DNA of 64,000 nt, taken from the NCBI RefSeq assembly GCF_012978815.1, contig NZ_LIWR01000002.1, forward strand, positions 1-64,000, given 5' to 3'. This stretch comes from Campylobacter sp. RM16189. Lineage in GTDB: Bacteria; Campylobacterota; Campylobacteria; Campylobacterales; Campylobacteraceae. A program made the translations under genes and the position numbers. Below the pieces are notes generated by a model that did no database searches, had not been told where the DNA came from, and saw only the letters and a list, made by a program, of their open reading frames with translations. Below are positions 61,865 through 64,000 of this stretch, one piece after another (within the stretch, counting starts at the first letter, position 1; each line of letters begins with the position of its first letter).

Positions 61865-63175
61865 TTAAGATCTACTATCTAAAATTTTCTTTATCAAACT
61901 CTCTTTTGGAGTTATGATCTCGCTTTTTGAGCCGTTTACGCTGTGATAAATTGTTTTATTGTATTTAGTGGTGTAATATTTAATCAAAAGGCGTTGTAAA
62001 TTTGGCTCGGTTGAGGGCACGAACCAACCGTTGTTTGTAATAGCTATCATCACGTCAAATTCGCCTTTAAACAGTTCATCTCGCGTAGCTTCATAACAGA
62101 TTGCATTGCGAATTTTAATTCCCTCTATCTCGTAGTCGCTAACCGAATTTGCAGTTTTGAAATCTTTGCTGCCGTCAAAAAATAGCTCGTTTATCAAATT
62201 TTTCATAAAATTTGGAAGCGGAATTTCCTCGCCGAATGGTACTAGCACAAATTTATCAAATCGCTTCATCTCACCTTTATCAAATAAAAAAGTCGAGTTG
62301 TAACTTTGCCCGTTTTCATAGGCAAGTGCTCCTGCAACGATAGCGATCTTTTGGGATTTTTCTTTAAGCTCAGCTACTAAATTTCGCTCGTGCGTCATAA
62401 ATGTCGGAAATACGCTCTCAGGCATGATTATAGCTCTTTTGCCTTCGTTTATTGCTTCATCTATCATCTTTAAATTTTGGTTTATGAACTCATTTTTAAG
62501 CGACTTTTCCCACTTTAAAGCTTGAGGTACGTTTGTATTTGTAAGAGCAACTTCAAAAGGCAAAATTTTAGCCTTGTTATCGTTATACTGAACCGCAAAA
62601 AGTAAAAGCGCGATAAAAGCTAAAAATTTAAGCTTTTTTTTTATATAAAATAGTGATAAAATCGCAGCAAATATAAAGATAAGCCCGTATAAATTCGGTT
62701 TAAAAATTCCAACTATAAATATCGCCTCAAAATTTAGCCAGTTGAAATTAAACGGGTGCAAATTTGAAATTAAAATCAGCAAAATAGCTCTAAGCCAAAT
62801 TTGAGCAGGAATTGCCGCGATAAAAAACATAAATCCATACACAATGCCTATAAATAAAATTTCAAGCGGAATAAGATAGCCAAATCCATAATACGCAAGG
62901 CTAAAGCTAATCCAATAAAACCATAAAATTCCTACAAAAAATCCTGTCGTAAAAAATTCATATTTGCTAAATTTAAGAAGCGTATAAAATCCGTAAATGG
63001 CAAGAAAAGGGGATATGAAATTTAATATTGCTAATTCAAAAATCGAGACAAATATAAAATTTGATATCAAAAAAGCACTAAAAAAGGCTTTTCTTATAAT
63101 TTTAGTGCTAAAATATTTGATTAAAAAATTTTTCACTAAGGAATACAATGCAAGAAGGCAATTTTTTAGCTTCAT
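61865..63175 (-). CDS. lnt: Apolipoprotein N-acyltransferase
   Basis: Lnt adds the third acyl chain to lipoproteins in the inner membrane. The 436-aa protein has several N-terminal helices (about 25-195) and a C-terminal nitrilase-like domain. The catalytic Glu is in IIMPESVFPTF, followed by ALAYENGQSYNSTFLFD with the Lys-region FDKFVLVPFGEEIP, and the Cys in NAICYEATRDELF. ATG 63175 has AGAGG upstream, inside the start of yajC. The overlap of the two divergent genes is 28 bases. Confidence 0.92.
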   Translation of the reverse strand: MKLKNCLLALYSLVKNFLIKYFSTKIIRKAFFSAFLISNFIFVSIFELAILNFISPFLAIYGFYTLLKFSKYEFFTTGFFVGILWFYWISFSLAYYGFGYLIPLEILFIGIVYGFMFFIAAIPAQIWLRAILLILISNLHPFNFNWLNFEAIFIVGIFKPNLYGLIFIFAAILSLFYIKKKLKFLAFIALLLFAVQYNDNKAKILPFEVALTNTNVPQALKWEKSLKNEFINQNLKMIDEAINEGKRAIIMPESVFPTFMTHERNLVAELKEKSQKIAIVAGALAYENGQSYNSTFLFDKGEMKRFDKFVLVPFGEEIPLPNFMKNLINELFFDGSKDFKTANSVSDYEIEGIKIRNAICYEATRDELFKGEFDVMIAITNNGWFVPSTEPNLQRLLIKYYTTKYNKTIYHSVNGSKSEIITPKESLIKKILDSRS

Positions 63176-63429
63176 TACTACCTCTGATCGTGCTTTTCGC
63201 GATTTTTTACTTTTTGGTTATCAGACCGCAGCAAAAACAGCAAAAAGAGCATCAAAAGATGCTTGCAGCCCTACAAAAAGGCGATAAGATTATTACTTCG
63301 GGCGGACTTTACTGCGAAGTTATCAAACCTGAAGATGATTTTATCAAAGTTAAACTTAATGACGATGTAATAGTGCGTATCGGACGCGAGTTTGTCGCTA
63401 GAAAAATCGAGACTAAAGTAAATGCGTAG
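63148..63429 (+). CDS. yajC: Sec translocon accessory protein YajC
   Basis: The 93-aa protein has one membrane helix (about 7-24) and the family stretch VIRPQQKQQKEHQKMLAALQKGDKIITSGGLY. It associates with SecDF and SecYEG. AAGGA lies before ATG 63148. It overlaps secD by 8 bases and lnt by 28 bases. Confidence 0.96.
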   Translation: MQEGNFLASLLPLIVLFAIFYFLVIRPQQKQQKEHQKMLAALQKGDKIITSGGLYCEVIKPEDDFIKVKLNDDVIVRIGREFVARKIETKVNA

Positions 63430-64000
63430 CGCCAAGGTAACATATAGACTCGTTATCTTTCTAATAGCTCTAATTTTTGGCATAGGTTTTTCAGCTCCTT
63501 CGTTTTTACAGACAGATGGTGGATCTAAGATAAATTTAGGACTTGACCTTCAAGGAGGTCTATATATGCTTCTTGGCGTAGAAACACAAGAGGCCATACA
63601 CTCCAAAGTCAAATCCGTGGCCTCTGGTATAAATTACTATGCGGGCAAAGAAGATATTTTGATAGATAACTTTAAAATAAAAGAGGAGCATGTAAGCTTT
63701 GAACTTTTAGATAACGATGATCAAAATAAGATAGATGGGATGCTGAAAGAGATTGAGGGGCTTGATGTCCAAAAAGAAGGACTCAAATACACTATTAGAC
63801 TAACTGAGACTGAGCAGTCTCATACGATTGAGTATGCGATAAATCAAGCCGTTGAGACTATTAGAAATAGGCTTGATCAGTTTGGTTTGGCCGAGCCAAC
63901 GGTCGCGAGGCAGGGTAAAGAAAATATCTTAGTCGAGCTTCCGGGCGTGAAAACTCAGGCTGACGAGCAACGTGCAAGAGAGCTGATCGCTAAGGCTGCG
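63422..64000 (+). CDS. secD: Protein translocase subunit SecD (partial, N-terminal part)
   Basis: The first 193 codons of secD run to the window end without a stop. SecD with SecF pulls secreted proteins through SecYEG using the proton gradient. Seen are the first membrane helix (about 10-28), GLDLQGGLYMLLGV (the D1 signature) and the P1 domain with AVETIRNRLDQFGLAEPTV and ILVELPG. The start overlaps yajC, so the two are coupled. Confidence 0.96.
   Translation, partial: MRSAKVTYRLVIFLIALIFGIGFSAPSFLQTDGGSKINLGLDLQGGLYMLLGVETQEAIHSKVKSVASGINYYAGKEDILIDNFKIKEEHVSFELLDNDDQNKIDGMLKEIEGLDVQKEGLKYTIRLTETEQSHTIEYAINQAVETIRNRLDQFGLAEPTVARQGKENILVELPGVKTQADEQRARELIAKAA

Noticed and set aside
1..64000. 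CRISPR array, prophage, toxin-antitoxin or restriction-modification genes
   Set aside because: I looked for regular spaced repeats, phage structural genes, small paired genes and methyltransferase or nuclease motifs and saw none.
1..64000. Frequent AAATTT-centred short palindromes
   Set aside because: They occur everywhere, also inside genes, and reflect the general base usage of this genome, not specific sites.

Overview
The window is a stretch of Campylobacter chromosome. Four things point there: low G+C with many AAATTT-type words; epsilonproteobacterial gene blocks in the order I recall from C. jejuni; a complex I locus without conventional nuoE and nuoF; and a sigma-54 promoter in front of flagellar rod genes. 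I cannot name the species from the sequence alone. Nearly everything is chromosomal core. The only mobile DNA seen is the end of an IS256-family element at the left edge.

Layout. Bases 1-496 hold the 5' end of the insertion sequence, whose transposase frame has an internal stop. A secreted ComEA-like DNA-binding protein follows (584-1066). Next is a nine-gene tRNA operon on the minus strand (1399-2210) containing a 173-bp internal duplication and driven by a perfect consensus promoter. Then come glnA and a PHP-family histidinol phosphatase. From 4764 to 15998 a long plus-strand block carries cheZ, a U32-family protein, purE, two small genes of uncertain role, glyQ, a Nif3-like protein, a FlgZ-like zinc-ribbon protein, waaA, an RluA-type pseudouridine synthase, ffh, rpsP, khpA, rimM, trmD and rplS. 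A 720-bp non-coding gap separates these from an aspartate module (aspA, dcuA, aspartate racemase).

Bases 20398-34047 encode complex I (nuoABCD, two replacement genes, nuoGHIJKLMN), followed directly by pflA, a flagellar motor scaffold. Minus-strand genes for PBP1A, Maf, a four-helix membrane protein and AlaS come next, then a plus-strand pair (Gfo/Idh-like protein and ferrochelatase) and a small unknown gene. The flgB-flgC-fliE-PBP2 operon follows. From 47655 to 59018 the minus strand carries aat, clpA, clpS, a thioredoxin-like lipoprotein, smpB, ispE, csrA, truB, uvrD, a protein that looks SspB-like and pepF, interrupted by one plus-strand LysR regulator. The window closes with sstT, metK, lnt, yajC and the start of secD.

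How the genes work together. The right part brings together protein quality control: N-degron tagging and recognition (Aat, ClpS, ClpA), trans-translation (SmpB), a possible SspB-type adaptor and an oligopeptidase. Chemotaxis and motility genes (cheZ, flgZ-like, pflA, flgBC-fliE, csrA) are spread through the housekeeping blocks. The aspartate module can feed fumarate respiration, and complex I probably takes electrons from a donor other than NADH. I found no clearly new multi-gene system. The best leads are the SspB-like protein, CheZ with a CheY-docking-like peptide at each end, the complex I input module, the C34-anticodon tRNAs and the palindrome in front of the LysR gene.
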